DNA of 63,311 nt, taken from NCBI RefSeq assembly GCF_001613165.1, contig NZ_BDBV01000089.1, forward strand, positions 1-63,311, given 5' to 3'. Shown in pieces: positions 42,167 to 51,003 of this stretch. The first letter of the stretch is position 1. Each line of letters starts with the position of its first letter. The notes under the pieces were generated by a model, which saw only the letters and a list, made by a program, of their open reading frames with translations, searched no databases and was not told where the DNA came from. A program made the translations under genes and the position numbers. Origin of the DNA: Nocardia mexicana NBRC 108244. GTDB lineage: Bacteria > Actinomycetota > Actinomycetes > Mycobacteriales > Mycobacteriaceae.

Positions 42167-42787
42167 TCAGAGGATGAAGAAGCCTGCGATGCCGCCCAGG
42201 ACGGCGCCGATCACCGCGCCGACGAAGAAGCCGGGGATGGCGCCGACGACCAGGAAGACCGCGCCGATCACCGTGAACACGACCGCGCCGATGGCCGCGC
42301 CCGCGATGCCGCCGACCAGCGCGCCCAGCACGCCGACCTCCTTGGCCTGCGGCTGCTGCTGTTCCAGCTGCGGGAAGGCGTCGTGCTGCAGCGCCCGGTT
42401 GAAGTCCGTCACGTTGTCGACGAGGGTGTCCGGCGCCGCGGAGCGCAGCGTGAGGGAGGAGCCGTCCGCGCTGAGTTCGGGGTCGAGCTGCACGTGGTAT
42501 CCGGCCATGTCGAAGACCATGGGCCAGCGCTCGATCATGGTCCCGTCGGGGGCGTTCACGGTGACCGCGGAGCCGTCCGGGGCCAGGTCGAACCGGCCCG
42601 AGCTGAGGTTCGTCGTGACACCCTTGCGATCGTCGGACAGGCCGGTCGAGTAGCTGATGCCGCGATCGGTGCCCTTCAGAACGTAGGGATCCTCGGCGAG
42701 GGTCGACTCACCGTGCGCCGTGGCCACCGCCAGTCCGGTGGTCGCGATCGCGAGCAGGGATGTCACTACGAGCTTGCGGATTCTCAT
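42167..42787 (-). CDS. Secreted protein with C-terminal glycine-zipper membrane segment
   Basis: 206 residues from ATG at 42787 behind GAGAGGTGA. The signal peptide ends near residue 25. The middle about 110 residues are a soluble beta-rich domain (TTNLSSGRFDLAPDGSAVTV). The C-terminal 60 residues are a Gly/Ala zipper with two long hydrophobic stretches (LGALVGGIAGAAIGAVVFTV and VGAIPGFFVGAVIGAVLGGI). Such proteins are common in Nocardia and Rhodococcus. Envelope location is likely; function unknown. Confidence 0.7.
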   Translation of the reverse strand: MRIRKLVVTSLLAIATTGLAVATAHGESTLAEDPYVLKGTDRGISYSTGLSDDRKGVTTNLSSGRFDLAPDGSAVTVNAPDGTMIERWPMVFDMAGYHVQLDPELSADGSSLTLRSAAPDTLVDNVTDFNRALQHDAFPQLEQQQPQAKEVGVLGALVGGIAGAAIGAVVFTVIGAVFLVVGAIPGFFVGAVIGAVLGGIAGFFIL

Positions 42788-42979
42788 GCACTCACCTCTC
42801 GATCGGTGCTGGAGCCAGCACGTTTGGGGAGACATCGAACCCGGACATCATGGTTGCCAGTCATTAGCTGGACTCGCACCAAGCGCGGCGTGTCGCAAAT
42901 CACAGCGATTGAACCAATCCGAACAGCCACCGGCTACGTCTACGCCCGATCAGATAGCCGGTGAGTTCCCGGCGACCGT

Positions 42980-43567
42980 TCAGACCCCGTCCGGCCACCC
43001 GTCGACGGGCCCCGCCGGATCGGTGGCCAGGCGCCCCGCGATCCACACATCACGCCGTCGGCCGCGCTGTTCACCGCCGAGCCGCAGCAGCCCCTCGTAA
43101 CGGAAGCCGGTCCGCCGCGCGACGGCCGCCGAGGCATGGTTGCCGACCATGGCGCGCCATTCGATGCGCTGCACCGCCAGCCCCTCGGACCGGAACCCGA
43201 AATCGCAGGCCAAGCGCACCGCCCGCGTCATCAGTCCGCGCCCCCGCACCCGCGGGCTCAGCCAATACCCGATCTCGGCGGCCGAGCTCTCGTGACCACC
43301 GTGCAGCACCATGCCCGTCACGCCGACCATGCCGACGACCGGTCCGTCCGCCGACTCCCGCACGGCCCAGGTCGGCCGCCCGGCGTCCCAGCCCGGCGCG
43401 ACGATTTCGGCGAGGAACATTTCCGCGTGCTCGCGGCGGTACGGCACCGGTATGGTCGTCCACTCCCCGATCGACGGTTCCTGACAGCACTCCACGATGG
43501 CGTCCACGTCGGCCGCGCCCGGCCGCGAGAGCCACACCGTGCCGTCGCCGAGCCTGGTGTCCACCAT
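42980..43567 (-). CDS. GNAT acetyltransferase (RimJ/RimL-like)
   Basis: 195 residues. The N-acetyltransferase fold shows the acetyl-CoA loop LSPRVRGRGLMTRAVRLACD and the RimL-like blocks EIGYWLSP and NHASAAVARRTGFRYEGLLR. Acetylates an amine, possibly a ribosomal protein N-terminus or a small molecule. Divergent from the SigJ gene with about 100 bases between. Confidence 0.88.
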   Translation of the reverse strand: MVDTRLGDGTVWLSRPGAADVDAIVECCQEPSIGEWTTIPVPYRREHAEMFLAEIVAPGWDAGRPTWAVRESADGPVVGMVGVTGMVLHGGHESSAAEIGYWLSPRVRGRGLMTRAVRLACDFGFRSEGLAVQRIEWRAMVGNHASAAVARRTGFRYEGLLRLGGEQRGRRRDVWIAGRLATDPAGPVDGWPDGV

Positions 43568-43665
43568 GCCGCCATGCTGTCATGCGGCCCGTTTCCGGAC
43601 CCAATCCTTTTCGCCGCCGGGACCGCTGGTCGGGGCGATATCGACCCGACCGTAGAATCCCGACA

Positions 43666-44589
43666 ATGGTTGCCGCTCTGCTCGCCGATCTCTTCGAATC
43701 CCATCGGGCGCACCTGCTCTCGGTGGCCTATCGGCTGACCGGCAGCGTGGCCGACGCCGAGGACGCGGTGCAGGAGAGCTGGCTGCGGCTGGCCACCGCG
43801 CGGCAGTCCGAGATCGAGGATCTGCGCGCCTGGCTGACCACGGTGGTGAGCCGGATCTGCCTGGACCGCCTGCGCAGTGCGGCCGTGCGGCGGGAAACCT
43901 ATGTCGGCGAATGGCTACCGGAGCCGGTGGTGACCTCCACCAAGCCGTCGCAGCTGCCCGATCCGCTGGAAGCCGTTGTCCGCAAACAGGACTGCCGCCT
44001 CGCCGCGCTGGTCGTCCTCGACACGCTCACCCCGCCGCAGCGCATGGCCTTCGTCCTGCACGACGGCTTCTCGGTGCCGTTCGACGAGATCGCCGCCATC
44101 CTCGATATCTCCCCGGAGGCGGCCCGCCAGCTGGCCACCCGGGCCCGCAAATCCGTTGCCCGCCAGCCGGAACCGGCACCCGACGCCGAGCACACGGCCG
44201 CGGTGCAGAAGCTGCTGGAGGCGCTGTATTCCGGCGATCTCGAGACGGTGGTGGCGGCGCTGCATCCGGACGCGGTGTTCACCGCCGACGCGGGCGGCAC
44301 GACTCGCACGGCGATCAGGACCATCGTGGGCGCGCAGAAGATCGCCCGCCTGATCCTCGGACTGCAGCGCATGTACGGCAACGACCTGTTCGGCCCGGAC
44401 GAGGTGACCTTCGAATTCGTCAACGTGAACGGGCAATTGGGCGCGCTGCTGCCCGAACGTGCACCGCGCGACGGCATTCCGGGCACCCCGGCCCGCATCA
44501 TCGGATTCACCGTGCGGGACGGATTGGTCTGGGGCACCTACGATCTGGTCAATCCGGCGAAGCTGCGCGGCATCCGGTTGCCGCAATGA
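43666..44589 (+). CDS. sigJ: ECF sigma factor, SigJ/ECF41-like, with SnoaL-type C-terminal domain
   Basis: 307 residues from ATG at 43666. Sigma-70 region 2 (FESHRAHLLSVAYRLTGSVA, DAVQESWLRLA) and region 4 (LTPPQRMAFVLHDGFSVPFD, SPEAARQLATRARK) are followed by a fused SnoaL-like domain (residues about 180-300: LLEALYSGDLETVVAALHPD). This fusion, without an anti-sigma factor, is the ECF41/SigJ layout, where the C-terminal domain itself controls activity. ECF41 members usually control a neighbouring oxidoreductase or carboxymuconolactone decarboxylase gene; none is adjacent here, but one lies at 54422-54895. Confidence 0.88.
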   Translation: MVAALLADLFESHRAHLLSVAYRLTGSVADAEDAVQESWLRLATARQSEIEDLRAWLTTVVSRICLDRLRSAAVRRETYVGEWLPEPVVTSTKPSQLPDPLEAVVRKQDCRLAALVVLDTLTPPQRMAFVLHDGFSVPFDEIAAILDISPEAARQLATRARKSVARQPEPAPDAEHTAAVQKLLEALYSGDLETVVAALHPDAVFTADAGGTTRTAIRTIVGAQKIARLILGLQRMYGNDLFGPDEVTFEFVNVNGQLGALLPERAPRDGIPGTPARIIGFTVRDGLVWGTYDLVNPAKLRGIRLPQ

Positions 44590-44595
44590 CCGGCG

Positions 44596-45573
44596 CTAGC
44601 CGCCGACCTTGCCCGACATGTCGTACTGCTGATACAGCTGGGCCGCGTTCTCCTTGGTGACCTGGGTGGTGCCGAGCACCTGCTTCTTCTCCACCGGCTC
44701 CTTGCGCTGCAGCTTCACCAGCGTATCCACGGCCTGTTCCGCGCCGGTCGGATAGACGTAGGTGGTCAGCAGCTGCCCGTTCTGCACGGCGCGGATACCG
44801 CCGGTCGGGATGGCCAGCCCGTCGATCCCGATGATCGGCATGCCCTCGCGCCCCGCGCCCTGAACGGCCAGCTGGGCGCCCAGCGCCATATCGTCGTTGT
44901 GCGAGTAGACCAGGTCGATCCTGCTGCCCTTGGACAGCCACTGCTGCATCACCGCGGTGGCATTGGCCTTGAGCCACTTGGCTTCCTGCTGTTCGGTGAT
45001 GGTGATGTTGTGCCCGGCGATGGCATCGCGGAAGCCCTGGTCGCGATCGATCTGCGGCTGCGAGGACAGGATGCCGCGCAGTTCGGCGACATTGCCCCCG
45101 TTCGGCAGCGCCTGCACCGCGGCCTCCCCGGCCAGCTTGCCGATCACGTAGTTGTCGCCGCCGATGAAGGCGCTGTAGCAATCGGTGTTCACGGTGCGGT
45201 CCAGGATGATCACCGGAATGCCCGCCGCACAGGCCTGCTGCACGGCGGCGGTCAGCGGCGCCGGCTCGTTCGGCGAGACGACCAGCGCGTCGACCTTCTG
45301 CTGCACGAAGTTCTGCACATGGCTCACCTGGGTCGCGCTGTCCTGGTGGGCGTCGGTGATGGGCAGCAGTTTCAGGTCCGGATGCTGTTTGACGAAGTAC
45401 TGCAGCTGCAGGTTCAGCTGCGCCCGGTAGGGCTCGGCATTGTTGGACTGGGAGTAGCCGACGACGAACTGGTCGTCGGAGGACTCGGGCGCGTTGGCGG
45501 CGCAGGCCGCGCCGAGGACGGCGACGGCGCTCAGGGCCAGCGTCGACAGGGCCAGGCGGCGGGGAGAAGGCAT
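44596..45573 (-). CDS. Sugar ABC transporter substrate-binding lipoprotein
   Basis: 325 residues. The signal peptide has a lipobox (LGAAC, Cys near 23). Periplasmic-binding-protein type 1 fold: VVGYSQSNNAEPYRAQLNLQ, VDALVVSPNEPAPLTAAVQQ, GIPVIILDRTV, and YSHNDDMALGAQLAVQGAG. It resembles YtfQ-type galactofuranose/monosaccharide binding proteins. First gene of none: it is the last gene of the minus-strand cassette isomerase - ATPase - permease - binding protein. Captures a monosaccharide outside the membrane. Confidence 0.9.
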   Translation of the reverse strand: MPSPRRLALSTLALSAVAVLGAACAANAPESSDDQFVVGYSQSNNAEPYRAQLNLQLQYFVKQHPDLKLLPITDAHQDSATQVSHVQNFVQQKVDALVVSPNEPAPLTAAVQQACAAGIPVIILDRTVNTDCYSAFIGGDNYVIGKLAGEAAVQALPNGGNVAELRGILSSQPQIDRDQGFRDAIAGHNITITEQQEAKWLKANATAVMQQWLSKGSRIDLVYSHNDDMALGAQLAVQGAGREGMPIIGIDGLAIPTGGIRAVQNGQLLTTYVYPTGAEQAVDTLVKLQRKEPVEKKQVLGTTQVTKENAAQLYQQYDMSGKVGG

Positions 45574-45634
45574 GGTGACTCCTGGTGATTCCTAGGGTTC
45601 CGGCCGGGCGAAAGGGGCCGGACGACGGGCGGCA

Positions 45635-46765
45635 TCAGGCGCCGCCGGACGAACGCGGGCGGGGCAGCCGGGACGGCAGGTCACGCAGGCTGCGGAAGAA
45701 GCCGGGCCGCTGCAGCACCACGGCGATCACGACGATCAGGCCCTTGATGATCAGCTGCGCGTTGGACCCCACGGCATTGAGCCCGAGCACGTTGTCGAGC
45801 AGCGTCAGGATCAGCGCCCCGATGAAGGTGCCGGTGATGGTGCCCTTGCCGCCCGCCAGGCTGGCGCCGCCGATCACCGCGGCCGCGATGGCATCCAGCT
45901 CGTACCCGGTTCCGGCCAGCGGGTCGGCCGAGGCGCTGTAGGCGGCGTCGATCGATCCGGCGAATCCGGCCAGCATCCCCGACAGTGTGAACACCGCGAC
46001 GATGACCAGCGTGACATTGATCCCGGAAAGCCTTGCCGCCGTGGGATTTCCACCGACCGCGTAGATGTGACGGCCGAACCGGGTCTTGGCCAGCACGAGC
46101 TGGAAGACGATGCAGACCACGACGAAAGCCACCACGGGATAGGCGATTCCGGCCGTCCCGAATCCGGGCAGCCAGGTGCCCTGGAACAGGGTGTGCCCGG
46201 GCGTGCCGAGCAGCGCGAACTGCGACGCCTCCGGAGTCAGGCGCCCGGCATCGTCCAGCACCGCGGTCCCGACCGCGACGTTGTCGGATATCTGCCGGTC
46301 TATCCCGCGCACGATCGAGAGCATCGCCAGCGTCATCACGAACGACTGGATGTGCAGCACCGTGGTGCCGAGGCCGTTGCACAGCCCGAAGAACGCGCCG
46401 ACCAGGGCGCACGCGGGCACGATCAGCCACGGCGTGAGCTCCTGGTTCACCAGCAGCATGGCGGCGGTCATCGACCCGATGCCGAGCACCGACCCGACGG
46501 ACAGATCGATTCCGGCGGTGAGGATTACGAGCGTGACCCCAACCGCGAGAATCCCGCGCGAGGAGAACGCCGCGATCGCATTGGTGAGGTTCTCCTGATT
46601 CCAGAAGTACTGACCCTTGGTGACGATGCCGAACCCGATCACCAGCAGCAGGCCGATATACCCCTGCGCCGCACCGAGATACGGCAGCAGTCGGGTCAGC
46701 CGCAGCCGGATCCGGGCCGCGGCGGACTGCGGTTCGTCGGACGGGTTCGCGGTCGGGAGTGTCAT
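45635..46765 (-). CDS. Sugar ABC transporter permease (RbsC/YtfT-like)
   Basis: 376 residues from ATG at 46765, overlapping the ATPase stop (ATGA). About ten TM helices. Family landmarks are TLVILTAGIDLSVGSVLGIG, the DAIAAAVIGGASLAGGKGT block before the last helices, and RFGRHIYAVGGNPTAARLSG. These are conserved in BPD_transp_2 permeases of the ribose/galactofuranose type. Works with the double-domain ATPase upstream and the lipoprotein downstream. Confidence 0.92.
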   Translation of the reverse strand: MTLPTANPSDEPQSAAARIRLRLTRLLPYLGAAQGYIGLLLVIGFGIVTKGQYFWNQENLTNAIAAFSSRGILAVGVTLVILTAGIDLSVGSVLGIGSMTAAMLLVNQELTPWLIVPACALVGAFFGLCNGLGTTVLHIQSFVMTLAMLSIVRGIDRQISDNVAVGTAVLDDAGRLTPEASQFALLGTPGHTLFQGTWLPGFGTAGIAYPVVAFVVVCIVFQLVLAKTRFGRHIYAVGGNPTAARLSGINVTLVIVAVFTLSGMLAGFAGSIDAAYSASADPLAGTGYELDAIAAAVIGGASLAGGKGTITGTFIGALILTLLDNVLGLNAVGSNAQLIIKGLIVVIAVVLQRPGFFRSLRDLPSRLPRPRSSGGA

Positions 46766-48363
46766 CGAAGATCCTGTGTCGCAGTGCCGTTCGGTGGCCG
46801 GGTGGCGGGCGCGCGGGCCATCGCCGCGGCCAGGATCGCCTCCTGGTCGAAGGGGGCGCCGCGGGCGGGGTCGCGGTGGAATTCGCCGGTGACGCGGCCC
46901 TCGCAGAGCACCAGGATGCGGTCGCACATGCCGATCAGCTCGGGTAGTTCGGACGACACCGCGAGGATGGCCGCGCCGCGCCGGGCCAGCTGGTCCATCA
47001 GCGCGTGGACCTCCGCCTTCGCACCCACGTCTATGCCGCGGGTCGGCTCGTCCATCAGCAGCACCGACGGCTTGGTCAGCAGGCACTTGGCCAGCACGAC
47101 CTTCTGCTGATTGCCGCCGGACAGGGTCGAGACGGCGACGGTCGCCGAGGCGGCCCGCACCCGCAGCTCGGCCAGCTGCGCCCCGACCTCGGCCCGCTCG
47201 CGGCGGGCGTCGACCGTGCGCCACGGCCGCAGATAGCGCCGTAGCGCGGCCAGGGAGGCGTTGAACCGCACGGTATTTCCCAGCACCAGGCTCTGCGCCT
47301 TGCGGTCCTCGGCGACGAGCGCGAACCCGCGGGAGATCGCATGGCGCGGGGTGCGCGGCCGGTACCGCACACCGTTCACCCGGATCGTGCCGCCGACGCC
47401 GACGGCCGCGCCGTACAGCGCCTCGAGCACCTCGCTGCGCCCGGCGCCCATCAATCCGGCCAACCCCACGATCTCGCCCTCGGCCACATCGAACGAAATA
47501 TCCTGCAGGGCAACGGTGTCCGAATCGCGCGCGGGGGTGGTCGACAACCCCTCGACCTGCAGCCGGGGGCGCCCACCCGCGTGTTGCTCGGCCCGGCGCG
47601 GGAACAGCTCGTCCAGCGGGCGGCCGACCATCAGACCGATGAGTTCGGCGCGGCCGGTGGACCGCATCGGACGCGCGCCGACATGCGCGCCGTCACGCAG
47701 CACCACCACCGTGTCGGCGATCTGCTCGAGCTCCTCGATCCGGTGCGAGATGTACACGACCCCGACACCCTGGCCGGTCAGCGTGCGAATCACCGCGAAC
47801 AGACGCTGCGTCTCGGCCTCGGCCAGCGCCGAGGTGGGCTCGTCCATCACGAGCACCCGGAGCCGGTGGTTGAGCGCCTTGGCGACCTCGATGAGCTGCT
47901 GTTCGGCCAGGCGGCACTGCCGCACCAAGCGGCGCGGCGGCAGCCGCAGGCCGATCCGTGCGAGCAGTTCGCGCGTGCGGGCATCCATCGTCCGGCGATC
48001 CAATGTGCCTCGCGCGGTGCGTAATTCCTGGCCGAGGAAGATGTTGTCGGCGATCGACAACTCGGGCACCAGGTTCAATTCCTGGTGGATCATCGCCACG
48101 CCGTGCCGGGCCGCGTCCTTCGGGGAGCGCAGATGCACCGGGCTGCCGTCGATTTCGATGCGACCGGCATCGGGGAGGTGCACCCCGGCCAGCACGTTCA
48201 TCAGGGTCGACTTGCCGGCGCCGTTCTCACCGAGCAGCGCCAGTACCTCGCCGCTGTTCAGCGACAGCTCCACGCCGCGCAGGGCGCGCACACCGGGGAA
48301 TTCCTTGACGATGCCGCCCATGGTGAGCAGCACCGGGCGTTCCTCGGTTTCGGTGCCGGTCAT
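46762..48363 (-). CDS. Sugar ABC transporter ATPase with two ABC domains
   Basis: 533 residues. First ABC domain: Walker A LGENGAGKSTLMN, Walker B VLVMDEPTSAL; its signature region is the degenerate RLAEQQLIEVAKAL seen in this subfamily. Second domain: degenerate P-loop GLAGLMGAGRSEVLEALYG, signature LSGGNQQKVVLAKCL, Walker B SVLLMDEPTRGIDVG. This is the RbsA/AraG/YtfR architecture. Overlaps the permease by 4 bases and follows the isomerase by 45 bases. Confidence 0.93.
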   Translation of the reverse strand: MTGTETEERPVLLTMGGIVKEFPGVRALRGVELSLNSGEVLALLGENGAGKSTLMNVLAGVHLPDAGRIEIDGSPVHLRSPKDAARHGVAMIHQELNLVPELSIADNIFLGQELRTARGTLDRRTMDARTRELLARIGLRLPPRRLVRQCRLAEQQLIEVAKALNHRLRVLVMDEPTSALAEAETQRLFAVIRTLTGQGVGVVYISHRIEELEQIADTVVVLRDGAHVGARPMRSTGRAELIGLMVGRPLDELFPRRAEQHAGGRPRLQVEGLSTTPARDSDTVALQDISFDVAEGEIVGLAGLMGAGRSEVLEALYGAAVGVGGTIRVNGVRYRPRTPRHAISRGFALVAEDRKAQSLVLGNTVRFNASLAALRRYLRPWRTVDARRERAEVGAQLAELRVRAASATVAVSTLSGGNQQKVVLAKCLLTKPSVLLMDEPTRGIDVGAKAEVHALMDQLARRGAAILAVSSELPELIGMCDRILVLCEGRVTGEFHRDPARGAPFDQEAILAAAMARAPATRPPNGTATQDLR

Positions 48364-48408
48364 CGGATCCTCGCAAATCCACTACTGCCTCGCGCACTGC
48401 CGCCCCGC

Positions 48409-49824
48409 TCAGGCCGCGTCGCCGAACCCGTCGTAGTCGACACCCAGCAGCTCGCACACCGCGCGCAGTTCGGCGACATGCTCCCCCGGAATGGCGTGAA
48501 TATGGTTGGCGCCGAAGCGGTTCAGGAACTCTGCGGCGTCCACGTGCAGCCGTGCGAAGGCATGCGGCCACTCGAACGTCGACATCCGCATCATCGCCTC
48601 GTTCGTCGCGGCGTCGTAGTTTTCGAATTCACCGCGCATGACCTGCATGCGGTAGCGGCCGTCGAGGCGGGTGAGCCGGGCCAGTGTGAACGCCCCCGGC
48701 GCGGCCAGGTGATGCACCGAGGCGCCGCCCGCCGGGAAGAAGAACACCTCGGGATAGAAGTGCGTCTTGGCCAGATTCTCCAGCGGGTCGTCGGAGCGGG
48801 CGGCGAACCAGGTGGCGTGCTGGCCGGAATTGCACAGGTCCCAGACGTCCTTGTCGGCGTGGTAGTGCCGGACGTCGGCGAACAGCACCGGCGTGCCGGA
48901 CAGGCCCTTGAGCAGTTGCATCGTCAGCGCCGCATCCATATCGGATTCGGTCGAGGTGACGTGGGTGGGCTTGGGGCCGTCCCAGTCGTACGGGTCGTTG
49001 AGGAAGGCCTCGGTGATATCCATCGTGGCGAAGTGGTTGGTCAGCTCGGGCTGGCCCTTGATGCCGGAGAAGTCCAGGCGCCACTCGTCGATGAGCTCTC
49101 GCATCGCGTAGTAGGAGCGGATCTGGCGCTCCAGCGTCTCGGGTGTGAGGCTCTTGCCGTCGTAATGCACTCCGGCGGCGTTCTTTTCGAGCCACTCCCG
49201 GGCCCCGCCGACCCGGCTCGCTTCCACCAGGTCGCTGCGGCGCACCAGTTCCCACTGGTCGATCTCCTCGACGTCGACGCCGAAGGTGCGCATCCACTGA
49301 TCGGTATTGGCGACCGCGGTGTACATGCCCATCGGGCGACCGCCGATGCGGCCGAAGGTCGACCCGCGCAGCGTCTGCGTGGCGGCGGCCGCGCGGACCT
49401 GCGTCAGGATCCGCTGCAGGGTAGCCGGATCGCCGATATCACCCCACGCACGGGTGTGGCGGCGGCCGATCTGGTCCAGAGCGCCACCGGCCGCGAGCAT
49501 TCCGACCATGCCCGGCTGCACCGGGTCCAGCCCGCCGAGCAGCAGCAGCGGCCCGCTGGTGGCCTCGGCGGCGAGCATCGTGAAATGCGGGAAAGCCCAT
49601 ACGGCGTAATGGAAGACGGTCAGGTCGACGCGCTGATCGGCCAGCCACCGGGCCTGGCTGGTGGCCAGCGCGTTGGTGCTCACCGTCTCGGCGACGACGA
49701 CCTCGTGTCCGGCCTCGCGCAGCGCACCGGCCACGGTCGCCGACGACTGTGCGATGAATTCGGTGATGCCCTGGTGTACGAAGTCGCGTCCGTCGGACAT
49801 CGACAGCAATCCGATGCGAGCCAT
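48409..49824 (-). CDS. L-fucose/L-arabinose isomerase-family protein
   Basis: 471 residues from ATG behind GAGGAGG. It fits the short fucose/arabinose isomerase family: RIGLLSMSDGRDFVHQ start, HFTMLAAEATSGPLLLLGGL, TFGRIGGRPMGMYTAV, and TESDMDAALTMQLLKGLSG, with metal-ligand candidates Glu, Asp and His in ESDMDA and the C-terminal HIHAIPGEH. Aldose-ketose isomerisation of the imported sugar in the cytosol is expected. First gene of the sugar cassette, divergent from the LacI gene, with an operator between. Exact sugar unknown. Confidence 0.82.
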   Translation of the reverse strand: MARIGLLSMSDGRDFVHQGITEFIAQSSATVAGALREAGHEVVVAETVSTNALATSQARWLADQRVDLTVFHYAVWAFPHFTMLAAEATSGPLLLLGGLDPVQPGMVGMLAAGGALDQIGRRHTRAWGDIGDPATLQRILTQVRAAAATQTLRGSTFGRIGGRPMGMYTAVANTDQWMRTFGVDVEEIDQWELVRRSDLVEASRVGGAREWLEKNAAGVHYDGKSLTPETLERQIRSYYAMRELIDEWRLDFSGIKGQPELTNHFATMDITEAFLNDPYDWDGPKPTHVTSTESDMDAALTMQLLKGLSGTPVLFADVRHYHADKDVWDLCNSGQHATWFAARSDDPLENLAKTHFYPEVFFFPAGGASVHHLAAPGAFTLARLTRLDGRYRMQVMRGEFENYDAATNEAMMRMSTFEWPHAFARLHVDAAEFLNRFGANHIHAIPGEHVAELRAVCELLGVDYDGFGDAA

Positions 49825-49880
49825 TTCGGCCTCCTCGCCCCCTCGGTGAGGTGACCCACCCGAGTGTGACATGGATCTCA

Positions 49881-49892
49881 GAAAACGATTTC
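49881..49892. promoter_or_regulatory. LacI-family operator
   Basis: GAAAACGATTTC, a near-perfect 12-base palindrome with a central CG (five of six half-site pairs), the classic LacI/GalR operator shape. It lies between the divergent isomerase and LacI genes, 57 bases from the former and 67 from the latter, so it can repress both. Confidence 0.7.
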
Positions 49893-49958
49893 CCGCTACC
49901 ATAGGTTCGTCGGGTCGGGCCGGTCAAGGCCGGGTTTCCGACCGGAAGGCGGTGGTGC

Positions 49959-50966
49959 ATGGCGGTGACGATCCGCGACGTCGCGGCGCTCGCCGGCGTC
50001 TCCGCGGCCACCGTGTCCCGGGTTCTCAACGGCGATCCGCGCGTCGCCGAGGATTTACGCGGACGCGTCGATACCGCCGTGGCGAAGCTGGGCTACCGGC
50101 CCAACAGCCAGGCCCGGTCGCTGCGCACCCGGGCGACGAAGGTGCTGGGCCTGATCATCGCCGATATCCAGAACCCGTTCTTCACCGCGCTGGCTCGCGG
50201 GGTGGAGGATGCGGCGAGCGAGCGCGATTACTCGGTGGTGCTGGCCAATTCGGACGAGAGCCTGGACAAGGAGCAGCGCTATCTGGAGGTCGCCGCGGCC
50301 GAGCGCATGGCGGGGGTGATCCTGGCCCCGTCGTCCACCACGGCCAGTCGCATCGACACGCTCACGGAGCGCGGCATCCCCGTGGTGGCCATCGATCGGC
50401 GGCTGCGCCGGGCCGATATCGACAGCGTCACCGTGAACAACCAGAAGGCCGCGCAGCAGGCCGTGGACCACCTCGTCGCCGCCGGGGCCCGGCGCATCGC
50501 GATGATCACGGGGCCCGCGGATGCCTCGACGGCGACCAGCCGCCTGGCGGGCTACCGCGCCGCGCTCCGCGCCGCCGGACTGCGCCCCGACCCGGCCCTC
50601 GAGGCGCGCGGCGACTACCGCATCGAGGGCGGACGCACCGCGGCCCGTACCCTGCTGGCCCGCCCCGACCGCCCCGACGGCCTGTTCGTCGGCAACAACC
50701 TGATGATGGTCGGCGCCCTGGAGGCCCTGACCCAGGCGGGCGTGGCCTTCCCCGACGACCTGCTGCTGGCCGGATTCGACGAGATGAGCTGGCCCGGCTT
50801 CGCCCCACCGATCACCCTCGTGGAACAGCCCAGCTACGAAATCGGCCGCCGCGCAACCGAACTCCTCCTCCGCCGCGTCTCCGGCGACCGCTTCCCACCC
50901 CAGCGCCTCGTCCTCCCCGCCCACCTCCGCCCCCGCGCCAGCACCCACCGCCCCGCCGTAGCCTGA
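49959..50966 (+). CDS. LacI-family regulator of the sugar cassette
   Basis: 335 residues. N-terminal HTH and hinge: VTIRDVAALAGVSAATVSRV then LNGDPRVAED and KLGYRPNSQARSLRTRATKV. The effector domain is a periplasmic-binding-protein fold (LGLIIADIQNPFFTALARGV, GVILAPSS, FVGNNLMMVGALEALTQAGV, LLLAGFDEMSW). Divergent from the isomerase/transport genes with the operator listed at 49881-49892, so it is almost certainly their local regulator, relieved by the sugar or its isomer. Confidence 0.92.
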   Translation: MAVTIRDVAALAGVSAATVSRVLNGDPRVAEDLRGRVDTAVAKLGYRPNSQARSLRTRATKVLGLIIADIQNPFFTALARGVEDAASERDYSVVLANSDESLDKEQRYLEVAAAERMAGVILAPSSTTASRIDTLTERGIPVVAIDRRLRRADIDSVTVNNQKAAQQAVDHLVAAGARRIAMITGPADASTATSRLAGYRAALRAAGLRPDPALEARGDYRIEGGRTAARTLLARPDRPDGLFVGNNLMMVGALEALTQAGVAFPDDLLLAGFDEMSWPGFAPPITLVEQPSYEIGRRATELLLRRVSGDRFPPQRLVLPAHLRPRASTHRPAVA

Positions 50967-51003
50967 CCCCTGCCCGCACCCCGCGCAGGTTACGTTGGTG
51001 CGC

